Part shown: one piece after another, positions 8,838 through 17,641 of the stretch
Position numbering within the stretch: the stretch's first letter is position 1
Layout: every line of letters begins with the position of its first letter
Origin: Bog-756 sp963753905
Lineage (GTDB): Bacteria; Actinomycetota; Acidimicrobiia; Acidimicrobiales; RAAP-2
Direction of reading: 5' to 3'
Assembly (NCBI GenBank): GCA_963753905.1
Contig: CAVWDZ010000001.1
Span: 806,001 to 870,000 of the forward strand
DNA length: 64,000 nt
The notes under the pieces: model-generated
Databases searched by the model: none
Seen by the model: only the letters and a program-made list of their open reading frames with translations
Told to the model about the DNA's origin: nothing
Position numbers and translations under genes: made by a program

Positions 8838-9407
8838 ATGGACGACGACCTCATCTCACTCCTGGTATCCGACGCCACCGAGCACATGTCCAAGGCGGTC
8901 GAGCACACCCAGGGCGAGTTCAGCGCCATCCGCACGGGGAGGGCAACGCCGGCCCTCGTCGAGCATCTGAAGGTCGACTACTACGGCACCGAGACCGAGC
9001 TGCGCCAGATGGCGGGCTTCAGCGTCCCCGAGGCCCGCCTGCTGGTGGTCTCCCCCTACGACAAGGGATCTCTCGGGGCCATCGAGAAGGCGCTCCAGGG
9101 GTCCGACCTGGGCATCACCCCTTCCAACGACGGAACGGTCATCCGGCTCTCCTTCCCGGTGCCCACCGAGCAGCGCCGCCGGGAGCTGGTCAAGGTCGTC
9201 AAGCAGAAGGCGGAGGATGGCAAGGTGGGAGTACGCAACGCGCGTCGTGCCGCCCGGCACGATCTCGAGGCGATGCACAAGGACGGCGACCTCTCGAGCG
9301 ACGAGCTCGAGCGGGTGGAGAAGGATCTGGACCGGCTCACGCAGGACCACGTGGCCGCGATCGACCGGCAGCTCACCCACAAGGAGCAGGAGCTCCTCGA
9401 GATCTGA
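8838..9407 (+). CDS. frr: Ribosome recycling factor
   Basis: Releases ribosomes from mRNA after termination together with EF-G. It is 189 residues, the usual size. It has the signature FSAIRTGRATPALVEHLKVDYYG, and the C-terminal helix includes VKQKAEDGKVGVRNARR and DELERVEKDLDRLT. ATG 8838 is chosen because family members begin a few residues before the first helix. An in-frame TTG at 8778 would add 20 unrelated residues. It lies 78 bp after pyrH. Confidence 0.96.
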   Translation: MDDDLISLLVSDATEHMSKAVEHTQGEFSAIRTGRATPALVEHLKVDYYGTETELRQMAGFSVPEARLLVVSPYDKGSLGAIEKALQGSDLGITPSNDGTVIRLSFPVPTEQRRRELVKVVKQKAEDGKVGVRNARRAARHDLEAMHKDGDLSSDELERVEKDLDRLTQDHVAAIDRQLTHKEQELLEI

Positions 9408-9527
9408 CCTCAGCCGGACCCGTTCCGGCATCGACACTGATCAGCAGACGGACCGGCGACGAGCGAGAGCGACGAGCAACGAGATGGCCAGGACGGCCGG
9501 CCCGTTCCTGGGGAGGAAGCAAACGAA

Positions 9528-11621
9528 GTGGACAACGGCCCGGACCGGGAAGAGGACGATCTGACCAGGACCGACACCCCTGTGGTGCGACCTGAGCCGA
9601 CTGGTCCGGCCACCGACCGAGTACGGATCGTGGGAGCCGAGACCGCCGCGGAGATCACCTCCGAGCTCCCGGTCGTCCCCCCCGAGGGGAGCGAACCCGA
9701 CGAGCCGGGATCCTCCTCGGTGCGGATCCTCGATGAGAGCTCCGGTGCCGATACCGGTGTCGAGCCCGTGGCGCCCGGTCAGACCGCCGTGCCCGCCGGG
9801 GGAGCGGCTCCGACCGAGCTCCCCCACTGGACCGAGCCTCCCACCGGCCAGGTGCCCGCCGTGCTCTCGAGGGAGCCTGAAGAGGGGTCCGGCAGCGGGA
9901 TCCTGCCGCCCAGCTGGCGGGAGGAGGACGCCGACTGGACCGCTCACGAGGAGGCCTTCGAGCCGTCCATGTTCAGCGACGAGCACAGCACGCTCGGCTC
10001 TCTCGACGAGACCCACGGCACCGATGCCGAGCGGCGGCCCTGGGAGTTCGACCTCGGCTCGGTGAAGCCGGGCGCGCCGAGCCCGGGCGCGGCCCATCCC
10101 CCCGGAGGGGCCGTCGATCCCATCACCGCACCGGTCGAGCTGGCGAGGTCCGGGTCCGATGCCGGTCCCGAGGAGTACCCGGCGTCCGACTCCGCCGGAA
10201 CCGGGGAGGCGCCCACCACCTGGCTGCCGATCCCTCCTGCGGACACTGCAACCGTGGAGGGCGCGGCATCCGGGACGGGGCATTCGGGCGACGCCGACGT
10301 GCGGACTCCGGAGGGAGCCCCGGCCGATCCGGATCCGTCCGAGCGGGACCGTCCGAGCGGCACCGAGCCAGCGGAACGGGCCCACCGGAGCGGCCTCCGA
10401 CCGACGCGCATGCGGGCCAAGCGTCCCGACCAGGCAGCCGACCTCCCGACCGGCGAGCCGGCTGGTGCCTCGGTCACCGATGTGCCGGGTGCCGGCCGCC
10501 CGAGGGGCGGCGTGGCCGCGCTGGCCGCCGCCGACCGGACGGCCGAGCGCGCGAGCGTCCAGGAGGCCGGCGGCACGGTCGACCAACCAGCGGGCGCAGG
10601 GTTCCCCGGTCAGGAAGCCGCCACCGCGACCACGGCGGTTCCGGCGGGTTCCCGTCGGCGACGGTCGCTGCGCCGGCCGCCCTCCGACGGATCGCGTCCG
10701 TTGCGCAGCAGCAACGGCCCGTACACGCCCGAGGTCACCGGAGGAGGACCCCCGGCACCCCGGGCGGGGCAGCGGCCCGAACCGGCTGGACGCGATGCCG
10801 GGGCGGGGACCGGCATCGGCATCCGCGTGGGCACCGGCATCGCCGTTGCGGTCGTGGCCCTCGCTGCATTCAAGATCGGGACCGTCACCTCGTTGGTCCT
10901 GAGTCTGGTCGTCGTGACCTTCGCCGCGGGCGAGTGCTTCGCCGTCCTGCGGAAGGTCGGCTACCACCCTGCCACCCTCCTCGGGCTCGCCGGCACGATC
11001 TCGCTGATGGTCGGTGCCTATACCAAGGGGGTCGCCGCCCTTCCCCTCGTGATGGTCCTCGTCACCGTCTTCACGCTGCTGTGGTACATGTTCGGGGTCG
11101 AACGCGGGTCGCCGGTGGCCGGCTCCGCCGCGACCCTCTTCACGGTCGCATGGGTCTCGTTGCTCGGCGCCTACGCCGGGCTCCTGCTCTCACCGTCGAC
11201 CTTCCCGGACCGGCACGGCATCGCCTTCCTCCTCGGCGCCATCATCGCCACCGTGGCCAACGACGTCGGGGCCCTCGTCGTGGGCCGCTGGATCGGCAGT
11301 CGGCCGCTGGCGCCGACAATCAGTCCGAACAAGACCTGGGAGGGACTGATCGGAGGTGCTGTGGTCACGGTCGTGGTCTCCACCGTCGCGGTGGGAGCAA
11401 TCCACCCGTGGACAGCCTCGAGGGCAGCGCTGCTGGGGGTCGTGGTGGCCGTGGTCGCACCCCTCGGCGACCTGAGTGAGTCCCTGCTCAAGCGGGATCT
11501 CCGCCTCAAGGACATGGGCAAGCTCCTGCCCGGCCACGGCGGTGTCCTCGACCGGGTCGACGCCCTGCTCTTCGTGCTCCCCGCCACGTACTACCTGGTG
11601 CGCGCCCTCAACATCGGTTGA
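9528..11621 (+). CDS. cdsA: Phosphatidate cytidylyltransferase with ~430-residue disordered N-terminal extension
   Basis: Makes CDP-diacylglycerol from phosphatidic acid and CTP in the membrane, the branch point for phospholipids. The catalytic part is the last 265 residues or so, with about seven to eight membrane helices beginning near residue 430. It has the complete family signature: SPNKTWEGLIGG, then SLLKRDLRLKDMGK followed by LLPGHGGVLDRVD. The first 430 residues are Pro/Gly/Glu/Asp/Arg-rich, lack hydrophobic segments and look disordered. Typical CdsA is 260-310 residues. The GTG at 9528 has a good GGGAGGAAG ribosome site 7 nt upstream, and the frame stays open with normal GC-rich codon use, so the extension is likely translated. 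The dxr frame begins 20 nt after the stop. Confidence 0.93.
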   Translation: MDNGPDREEDDLTRTDTPVVRPEPTGPATDRVRIVGAETAAEITSELPVVPPEGSEPDEPGSSSVRILDESSGADTGVEPVAPGQTAVPAGGAAPTELPHWTEPPTGQVPAVLSREPEEGSGSGILPPSWREEDADWTAHEEAFEPSMFSDEHSTLGSLDETHGTDAERRPWEFDLGSVKPGAPSPGAAHPPGGAVDPITAPVELARSGSDAGPEEYPASDSAGTGEAPTTWLPIPPADTATVEGAASGTGHSGDADVRTPEGAPADPDPSERDRPSGTEPAERAHRSGLRPTRMRAKRPDQAADLPTGEPAGASVTDVPGAGRPRGGVAALAAADRTAERASVQEAGGTVDQPAGAGFPGQEAATATTAVPAGSRRRRSLRRPPSDGSRPLRSSNGPYTPEVTGGGPPAPRAGQRPEPAGRDAGAGTGIGIRVGTGIAVAVVALAAFKIGTVTSLVLSLVVVTFAAGECFAVLRKVGYHPATLLGLAGTISLMVGAYTKGVAALPLVMVLVTVFTLLWYMFGVERGSPVAGSAATLFTVAWVSLLGAYAGLLLSPSTFPDRHGIAFLLGAIIATVANDVGALVVGRWIGSRPLAPTISPNKTWEGLIGGAVVTVVVSTVAVGAIHPWTASRAALLGVVVAVVAPLGDLSESLLKRDLRLKDMGKLLPGHGGVLDRVDALLFVLPATYYLVRALNIG

Positions 11622-11641
11622 CTTTCGGGCAGGCTGGAGGG

Positions 11642-12871
11642 ATGCGCCCCCCGATCGGTGACCCGAGTGCCGCTCCTCGTCCGGTCACCGACGGCACCGG
11701 CCCGGTGTCGGTCAGCGTGGTCGGGTCGACCGGCTCGATCGGGACCCAGACGCTCGAGGTGGTGGCGTCATCGCCGGACCGGTTCGACGTGGTGGCGCTC
11801 GGCGCGCAGCGCTCGGTCGATGCGCTCGTGGTCCAGGCACGCACGTTCCGGCCGGCTGTGGTGGCCATCGGCGACCCGTCACTCGCAGGGGAGCTGGCCG
11901 GGCGGTTGCCCGCGGGCATCGAGGTGCTGGCCGGGACGGACGGGCTGGCATCCATCGCGACGGTGGCCGACGTGGCGGTCAATGGTGTGGTCGGGTTTGC
12001 CGGCCTGAGCGTCACGCTCGCCGCCCTCGAGGCCGGCCGGCGCCTGGCCCTGGCCAACAAGGAGTCGATCATCGCCGGCGCCCAGGTGGTGGCGCGGGCC
12101 CGCCGGACACCCGGGGCCGAGATCATCCCGGTCGACTCGGAGCACTGCGCGCTCCACCAGTGCCTGCGCGCCGGGCGTGCCGATGACGTCGCCCGCCTGC
12201 TCCTGACCGCCTCGGGGGGACCGTTCCGTGGCCGGACCGCCGACACACTGCGCTCGGTCGGGGTGGCCGAGGCGCTGTCCCATCCGACGTGGGCCATGGG
12301 ACCCAAGATCACGGTCGATTCGTCGACCCTGATGAACAAGGGCCTCGAGGTCATCGAGGCCCATGAGCTCTTCGGTGTCCCCTACGACGCCATCGACGTG
12401 GTGGTCCATCCCCAGTCCGTGGTCCACTCGATGGTCGAATTTGCCGATGGGGCCGTGGTGGCCCAGCTGTCCCTCCCAGACATGCGACTCCCCATCGGGT
12501 ATGCCCTGGCCTACCCGGCCCGACTGCCCCAGGCCTTCGGAGCCATCGACTGGGCCCGGCTCTCCGTCCTCGAATTCGAGCCACCCGACCGGACCGCCTT
12601 CCCCTGTCTCGACCTGGCCTTCCGGGCCGGACGAACCGGCGATCTGGCCCCGGCCTGGCTCAACGCGGCGAACGAGGTGGCGGTGGCCGCCTTCCTCGCC
12701 GGGCGCATCACCTGGCCGTCCATCGCCCGAGTCGTGGAGGCCACGCTCGACCGCTACGAGTCCGAGGTCGGCAGCGGCGGGTCCGCCCGCTCGGTCGACG
12801 ACGTGCTCGATGCCGACGCCACCGCCCGCCGCCTCGCCGAGCAGGCCGTCCGCGCAGGGGAGGCGGCGTGA
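11642..12871 (+). CDS. dxr: 1-deoxy-D-xylulose 5-phosphate reductoisomerase
   Basis: Second enzyme of the MEP isoprenoid pathway: converts DXP to 2-C-methylerythritol 4-phosphate using NADPH and a divalent metal. Visible family motifs are the NADPH loop VVGSTGSIGTQT, LANKESII, the metal site PVDSEHCALHQCL, MGPKITVDSSTLMNKG and LNAANEV. It has 409 residues from ATG 11642, within the usual range. The exact start is unsure: the GGAGG before this ATG is only 1 nt away, and an in-frame GTG at 11706 directly before the Rossmann strand is possible. The last codon overlaps the next gene by 4 nt. Confidence 0.95.
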   Translation: MRPPIGDPSAAPRPVTDGTGPVSVSVVGSTGSIGTQTLEVVASSPDRFDVVALGAQRSVDALVVQARTFRPAVVAIGDPSLAGELAGRLPAGIEVLAGTDGLASIATVADVAVNGVVGFAGLSVTLAALEAGRRLALANKESIIAGAQVVARARRTPGAEIIPVDSEHCALHQCLRAGRADDVARLLLTASGGPFRGRTADTLRSVGVAEALSHPTWAMGPKITVDSSTLMNKGLEVIEAHELFGVPYDAIDVVVHPQSVVHSMVEFADGAVVAQLSLPDMRLPIGYALAYPARLPQAFGAIDWARLSVLEFEPPDRTAFPCLDLAFRAGRTGDLAPAWLNAANEVAVAAFLAGRITWPSIARVVEATLDRYESEVGSGGSARSVDDVLDADATARRLAEQAVRAGEAA

Positions 12872-14199
12872 GCAGCCCTCCCGGCACCATCGCGCGCGAC
12901 CCGGCCAACGCCCCCCCGGGAGTGTCCCACGGGACCGGAGGTGCGCCGAAGTCCGCCCGGCGTTCCGCCATCGAGCTGCTCGCGGCCGTCGCCGTGCTGG
13001 TGGCGCTCGCCGTGGCATCCGGACAGGGCGATCTGCTCGTGGTGGTCGTCTGCCTCATCGTCATCGTGATGGTCCACGAGCTCGGGCACTTCCTTGCGGC
13101 CAAGCACGGCCGGATGAAGGTCACCGAGTACTTCCTCGGGTTCGGCCCCCGGTTGTGGTCCTTCCGTCGTGGGGAGACCGAGTACGGCATCAAGGCCCTC
13201 CCCCTGGGCGGCTACGTGAAGATCCCGGGGATGACCAACCTCGAGGAGGTCGATCCGGCAGACGAGGCACGCACGTACCGCGAGCAGCCGTTCCATGCCC
13301 GCCTGCTGGTGGCGGTGGCGGGCTCGGCCATGCACTTCCTGATGGCGTTCGTGCTGCTGTGGGCCCTGTTGACCTTCGTCGGGCTGCCAAATGCCAACCA
13401 GGTCGAGATCCAGGGACTGTCCCAGGTGGGGAGCGGGCCCGGCCCGGCCAAGGTGGCCGGCGTCCGGCCCGGCGACATCGTGGTGTCCCTCGACGGGCGA
13501 TCGGTCGGAGGGAACAGCAATGCCCTGATCTCGGCGATCCATGACCACCCCGGCCGGCCGGTCACCCTGGTGGTCGACCGGGACGGCACCGACCACACCC
13601 TGGTGGTGACCCCGGCCAACGGGCGGACCGCCCACGAGGACGGGGTGGCCGCGCCACCGGGAACCGCCCCGTTCGGTCTGATCGGGGTCAGCTTCGGCTC
13701 CCCGGTACAGCGCGTCGGGCCGCTGCGGGCCGTCGCATCCTCTGGGGCCGAGTTCGTCCACATCGCCTGGGCTTCGATGGTCGGCGTCGCCCACCTCTTC
13801 AGTCCCGCCGGAGTCGCCCAGCGGTTCGACCAGGTGAGCAGCGCCAAGGCCGCGAGCCAGGCGACGGCCGACGGCACCCGGGTCCAGTCGATCGTGGGGG
13901 TCGTCCAGACCGCACGGGACGCAGCGCAGGCCGGCATCGGCAGCCTGCTCACGATCCTCATCGTCATCAACCTCTTCTTCGGGATCTTCAACCTCTTCCC
14001 GATGCTGCCGCTCGACGGCGGCCACGTGGCGATCGCGGTCTACGAGAAGATCCGCACCGGCCGGCGCGCTGTGCGCTACCAGGCCGACGTGACCCGGTTG
14101 ATGCCGGTCACCTGGGCGTTCGTGCTCTTCCTGTTCGTCCTGTTCTCCACCGCCCTGCTCAACGACATCATCCATCCCATCGGCAACCCGTTCGGCTGA
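12868..14199 (+). CDS. rseP: Site-2 membrane metalloprotease (M50, RseP/Rip1-like)
   Basis: Intramembrane zinc protease that cleaves anti-sigma factors and other membrane proteins. The 443-residue protein has the zinc motif HELGH at residues 70-74 in the first conserved helix and the third ligand region NLFPMLPLDGGH near residues 370-380. A PDZ domain lies between (about 180-260, with VAGVRPGDIVVSLDGRSV). The GTG at 12868 overlaps the dxr stop as GTGA, and the dxr-rseP-ispG order is conserved in actinobacteria. The corresponding M. tuberculosis protein is Rip1. Substrates here are not apparent; no anti-sigma gene is adjacent. Confidence 0.94.
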   Translation: MSSPPGTIARDPANAPPGVSHGTGGAPKSARRSAIELLAAVAVLVALAVASGQGDLLVVVVCLIVIVMVHELGHFLAAKHGRMKVTEYFLGFGPRLWSFRRGETEYGIKALPLGGYVKIPGMTNLEEVDPADEARTYREQPFHARLLVAVAGSAMHFLMAFVLLWALLTFVGLPNANQVEIQGLSQVGSGPGPAKVAGVRPGDIVVSLDGRSVGGNSNALISAIHDHPGRPVTLVVDRDGTDHTLVVTPANGRTAHEDGVAAPPGTAPFGLIGVSFGSPVQRVGPLRAVASSGAEFVHIAWASMVGVAHLFSPAGVAQRFDQVSSAKAASQATADGTRVQSIVGVVQTARDAAQAGIGSLLTILIVINLFFGIFNLFPMLPLDGGHVAIAVYEKIRTGRRAVRYQADVTRLMPVTWAFVLFLFVLFSTALLNDIIHPIGNPFG

Positions 14200-14229
14200 C
14201 GGGGCTGCCGCTCCGAGGGCGGCGCTCAG

Positions 14230-14235
14230 TAGCAT
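14230..14235 (+). promoter_or_regulatory. -10 box, probable leaderless start of ispG
   Basis: TAGCAT ends 6 nt before the ispG ATG. The intervening GGGGAG abuts the start codon, too close to serve as a ribosome site, so a leaderless mRNA is more likely. Confidence 0.45.
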
Positions 14236-14241
14236 GGGGAG

Positions 14242-15486
14242 ATGGCATCGACGGCCCGGACCCTGAGCGAGCGGCGGCCGACCCGTCAGATCCAGGTGGG
14301 CGGTGTGACCGTCGGTGGCGGCGCACCGGTGACGGTCCAGTCGATGACCACCACCAAGACCGCCGACGCCGAGGCGACCCTCAGCCAGATCTACGCGTTG
14401 GCCGCGGCGGGCGCCGACCTGGTGCGGTGCACCTGCAACGAGGAGGCGGCAGCCGAAGGGCTCGCCCGGATCATCCCCCGTTCACCGGTTCCGATCATCG
14501 CAGACATCCATTTCCACCACGAGATGGCCCTGGCCGCCCTCGAGGCGGGGGTGCAGGGCCTGCGGCTCAATCCGGGCAACCTGCGCAAGGCGCACGAGAT
14601 CAAGCAGGTGGCCGCCGAAGCGAAGGACCGGGGCGTGCCCATCCGGATCGGGGTCAATGCCGGCTCCCTCCACCCCGACCTCTACAAGCGGTTCGGCGGG
14701 GCCACCCCCGAAGCCCTGGTCGAGTCGGCCCGGATGGAGCTCGCCTACTTCGCGGAGGTCGACTTCGAGGATGTCAAGATCTCGGTCAAGGCATCGTCGG
14801 TGCCCCTGATGATCGAGTCGTATCGCCTCGCCTCGGAGACCTTCGACCACCCGTTGCACCTCGGGGTGACCGAAGCCGGTCCTCCGCCCGCGGGACTGCT
14901 GAAGGGCACCGCCGGCATCGCCACCCTCCTCGCAGAGGGCATCGGCGACACCATCCGGTACTCGCTGACCGCCGATCCGGTCGAGGAGGCCCGCGCCGGC
15001 CGTCAGCTCCTCGAGGCCCTCGGCCTGCGCGAGCGCTCCGGGCTCGACCTCATCGCCTGCCCGAGCTGCGGCCGGGCCGAGATCGACGTGATCGCGGTGG
15101 CCGAGGCGGCCCAGGCCGCCCTCGAGGACCGGAACCTGCCCATCCAGGTGGCGGTCATGGGCTGCGTCGTCAACGGCCCCGGGGAGGCCCGCGAGGCCGA
15201 CCTCGGCATCGCGGCCGGCCGCAAGCGCGGCCATCTGTTCATCAAGGGGAAGATCGTCCGGGTGGTCCCCGAGGGCGAGATGGTCGAGGCGCTGGTCGCG
15301 GAGGCCGAACGGCTGGTCGCCGAGGGGGTCGAGGCCCGGTTGGCCGCGGCCGACGGGTCCGCGGAGGCGGAGGCCGAGGCGGACCGTCGCGCACTCCTCG
15401 ACGCCAGGGGGGCGGATGCCAACGCCTCGGAGACCAAGGTCGCTCTCATCCGCAAGCGCTTCGGCGAGGAGCGGACCACCGACTGA
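14242..15486 (+). CDS. ispG: 4-hydroxy-3-methylbut-2-enyl diphosphate synthase (flavodoxin)
   Basis: Penultimate MEP-pathway enzyme, an iron-sulfur protein converting MEcPP to HMBPP. The 414-residue protein begins with a TIM-barrel (VTVQSMTTTKTAD, ADIHFHHEMALAA, GLRLNPGNLR). It ends in the cluster domain with the cysteine ligands in ACPSCGR and GCVVNGPGEA. Length and motifs are normal, with a charged, Ala-rich C-terminal tail. It follows rseP by 42 bp and has its own -10 box, so it is probably both read through and separately initiated. Confidence 0.97.
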   Translation: MASTARTLSERRPTRQIQVGGVTVGGGAPVTVQSMTTTKTADAEATLSQIYALAAAGADLVRCTCNEEAAAEGLARIIPRSPVPIIADIHFHHEMALAALEAGVQGLRLNPGNLRKAHEIKQVAAEAKDRGVPIRIGVNAGSLHPDLYKRFGGATPEALVESARMELAYFAEVDFEDVKISVKASSVPLMIESYRLASETFDHPLHLGVTEAGPPPAGLLKGTAGIATLLAEGIGDTIRYSLTADPVEEARAGRQLLEALGLRERSGLDLIACPSCGRAEIDVIAVAEAAQAALEDRNLPIQVAVMGCVVNGPGEAREADLGIAAGRKRGHLFIKGKIVRVVPEGEMVEALVAEAERLVAEGVEARLAAADGSAEAEAEADRRALLDARGADANASETKVALIRKRFGEERTTD

Positions 15487-15635
15487 GGGTTCGCAGGGAG
15501 GCCCGCCGGACGCACCGTCACCGCGGCCGGTCCCCTCGGGATCGCGATTCGGCTGCTCGTGGGCGCCGAGGGGCGTGGCGTCGCTCGGAGAGGCGCGAAT
15601 TCGCACGTCACAACGGACGCGGGCGGGCCCGGCGC

Positions 15636-15644
15636 TGCTATACT
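15636..15644 (+). promoter_or_regulatory. Extended -10 promoter of the rimP-nusA-infB operon
   Basis: TGC followed by TATACT is an extended -10 element, the best match to the bacterial consensus in the window. No good -35 is seen, as expected for extended -10 promoters. Transcription should start near 15651. Confidence 0.55.
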
Positions 15645-15684
15645 TGCAGGTCTGCCGTTCGGTTGGGGTGGAGTGACGCTGGAC

Positions 15685-15719
15685 AAGCGTGGGCGGACAG
15701 CCCACGCTTTTGTTTTGTT
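15685..15719 (+). terminator. Intrinsic terminator/attenuator in nusA operon leader
   Basis: A perfect 10-bp stem AAGCGTGGGC / GCCCACGCTT encloses a 5-nt loop GGACA and runs into a T-rich tract with only two G interruptions. It lies about 40 nt after the -10 box. An alternative small hairpin ACGCT / AGCGT (15676-15690) shares the terminator's 5' arm, so the two are mutually exclusive. Rho-independent hairpins this clear are rare elsewhere in the window. Confidence 0.75.
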
Positions 15720-15848
15720 CGGAACACCTCCTCCCGGGGGCAGCGAGGGTCGGTTGCGCTCGGTCGCCGCCTCCCCCGGCAGCACAGGAAGACAGACGAC
15801 GGACACAGGCTGACCGCGAACACGGACATCGGAGAGGAGACAGTGCAG

Positions 15849-16379
15849 ATGGTCGAGGATCTCTTCACCGCGCTCCAGCCGACGGTGACCGCCTGCGATC
15901 TCGAGCTCGTCGACGTCGTGCTCGCGTCGGGCGTGCTCCAGGTCGTCGTCGACCGAGAAGGTGGCGTCGATCTCGAGGCCCTGACCGACGCCAGCCGAGC
16001 CGTCTCGGCCGTGCTCGACGACCTGGACCCGGTTCCCGGCCGGTACTCGCTCGAGGTCTCGAGCCCGGGCATCGAACGCACCCTCCGCACGCCCGCCCAC
16101 TTCATCAAGGCAGTGGGCGCCGCGGTGACCATCAAGACCCGCCCCCAGGTGCCCGGCGACCGGCGCAGACGCGGCACGCTGTTGGAGGCGGACCAGGAAG
16201 GCTTCCTGCTCGACGTCGACGGTACCGACGACGCGCCGGTGCGGCTGGCCTACCGCGACATCGACCGGGCGCGGACGGTCTTCGTCTGGGGCGCGAGCGA
16301 CCGCGCCCCGGGCCGGCCTTCCGGAAAGAAGACGAAGACGAAGGCGGAGGAGAAGAGGAAGCAGGTCGTGACCCCATGA
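15849..16379 (+). CDS. rimP: Ribosome maturation factor RimP
   Basis: Assists 30S subunit assembly. The 176-residue protein has the N-terminal RimP domain with LELVDVVLASGVLQVVVDREGG and the conserved YSLEVSSPGIERTLRTPAHF near residues 70-90, then an Sm-like C-terminal domain and a Lys-rich tail. ATG 15849 has a GAGAGGAG ribosome site 9 nt upstream; an in-frame GTG at 15843 is too close to that site. The stop overlaps the nusA start (ATGA). First gene of the nusA operon, as in most bacteria. Confidence 0.94.
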   Translation: MVEDLFTALQPTVTACDLELVDVVLASGVLQVVVDREGGVDLEALTDASRAVSAVLDDLDPVPGRYSLEVSSPGIERTLRTPAHFIKAVGAAVTIKTRPQVPGDRRRRGTLLEADQEGFLLDVDGTDDAPVRLAYRDIDRARTVFVWGASDRAPGRPSGKKTKTKAEEKRKQVVTP

Positions 16380-17641
16380 GCAAGACGAACTTCGAGTTCC
16401 TCGACGCGCTCGGCCAGATCGCACGCGACAAGGGCATCTCGGTCGAGACGCTCCTGGACGCCCTAGCCAACGCCCTGGTCGCGGCGTACAAGCGCCGTCC
16501 CGACGCGGCCGAGGAGGCCGTCGTCACCATCGATCCGGACTCGGGTGAGATCCGCGTCTACGGCCAGGAGCTCGACGACGACGGCAACGTGGTCCGCGAG
16601 TGGGACGATACGCCCGACGACTTCGGGCGTATCGCCGCCCAGACCGCCAAGCAGGTCATCCTGCAGCGGATCCGCGAGGTCGAGCGAGATCTCAAGTACG
16701 AGGAGTACGCCGGGCGGGAGGGCGACATCGTGACCGGGATCGTCCAGCAGACCGACAACCGGTACACGCTGCTCGATCTGGGGAAGGTCGAAGCGCTGCT
16801 GCCTCAGGCCGAACAGGTCTCCTACGAGCGCTACGAGCACGGTGCGCGGCTCAAGGCCTACATCGTCGAGGTCCGCAAGACGACCAAGGGGCCCCAGATC
16901 GTGGTGAGTCGCAGCCACCCCGGCCTCATCAAGCGGCTCTTCGAGCTCGAGGTCCCCGAGATCTCCTCCGGCGCGGTCGAGATCAAGGCGGCCGCCCGCG
17001 AGCCCGGGCACCGGACCAAGATCGCGGTGTGGTCGAACGACCCCAATGTCGATCCTGTCGGAGCCTGCGTGGGCGCCCGCGGCTCGCGTGTCCGCATGGT
17101 GACCAACGAGTTGCGGGGTGAGCGGGTCGACGTCGTCCCCTACTCGGACGATCCGGTCGAGCTCATCCAGTCGGCGCTGGCACCGGCCCGAGTGCGCGAG
17201 GTGCGCCTCGACGACGAGTCGGGGACCGCCACGGTCATCGTGAGCGACTACCAGCTCTCGTTGGCCATCGGCAAGGAGGGTCAGAACGCCCGCCTTGCGG
17301 CCAGGCTGACCGGGTGGCGGATCGACATCAAGAGCGAGACGCAGCTGGCCGACGAGGAGTCGGGGTACGCGGGCGAGGAGTGGGCCGAGGGCGAATGGGT
17401 CCAGAACGAAGCCGGCGAGATGGTCTGGCAGCCGGCCGAGGGCGGGACGGCCGTCTCGGCGACGGAGTGGTCCCAGGGTGCCGACGGCGCCGAGGGCCCG
17501 GACCCCGCCAGCGCGGCTGACGGGGAGGTGGCGGGGGAGATGGCGGTCGCGCCGACCGCCGGTCCCCCGGACGAGGAGGCCGCCGCCGTCCCGAGCGGTG
17601 AGGGCTCCGCGGGGAACCATGCCGGGGAGGGTCCGGCATAG
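16376..17641 (+). CDS. nusA: Transcription termination/antitermination factor NusA
   Basis: Binds RNA polymerase and controls pausing, termination and antitermination. The 421-residue protein shows the N-terminal polymerase-binding domain (residues 1-110), an S1 domain with GIVQQTDNRYTLLDLG, and two KH domains with PVGACVGARGSRVRMV and LAIGKEGQNARLAARLTGW. The C-terminal 80 residues are acidic and Gly/Ala-rich, replacing the repeats found in enterobacteria. It is translationally coupled to rimP by a 4-nt overlap. The operon leader carries an attenuator-like hairpin, which could be a NusA feedback target (inference). Confidence 0.96.
   Translation: MSKTNFEFLDALGQIARDKGISVETLLDALANALVAAYKRRPDAAEEAVVTIDPDSGEIRVYGQELDDDGNVVREWDDTPDDFGRIAAQTAKQVILQRIREVERDLKYEEYAGREGDIVTGIVQQTDNRYTLLDLGKVEALLPQAEQVSYERYEHGARLKAYIVEVRKTTKGPQIVVSRSHPGLIKRLFELEVPEISSGAVEIKAAAREPGHRTKIAVWSNDPNVDPVGACVGARGSRVRMVTNELRGERVDVVPYSDDPVELIQSALAPARVREVRLDDESGTATVIVSDYQLSLAIGKEGQNARLAARLTGWRIDIKSETQLADEESGYAGEEWAEGEWVQNEAGEMVWQPAEGGTAVSATEWSQGADGAEGPDPASAADGEVAGEMAVAPTAGPPDEEAAAVPSGEGSAGNHAGEGPA

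Larger units (their letters stand above)
15487..15848 (+). promoter_or_regulatory. Leader region of the rimP-nusA-infB operon
   Basis: This 362-bp gap holds no gene. It contains an extended -10 promoter at 15636-15644, an intrinsic-terminator hairpin at 15685-15719, and a further 130 nt before rimP. With the promoter just upstream of the terminator, the layout is that of an attenuated leader rather than a simple end for ispG. Confidence 0.6.
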
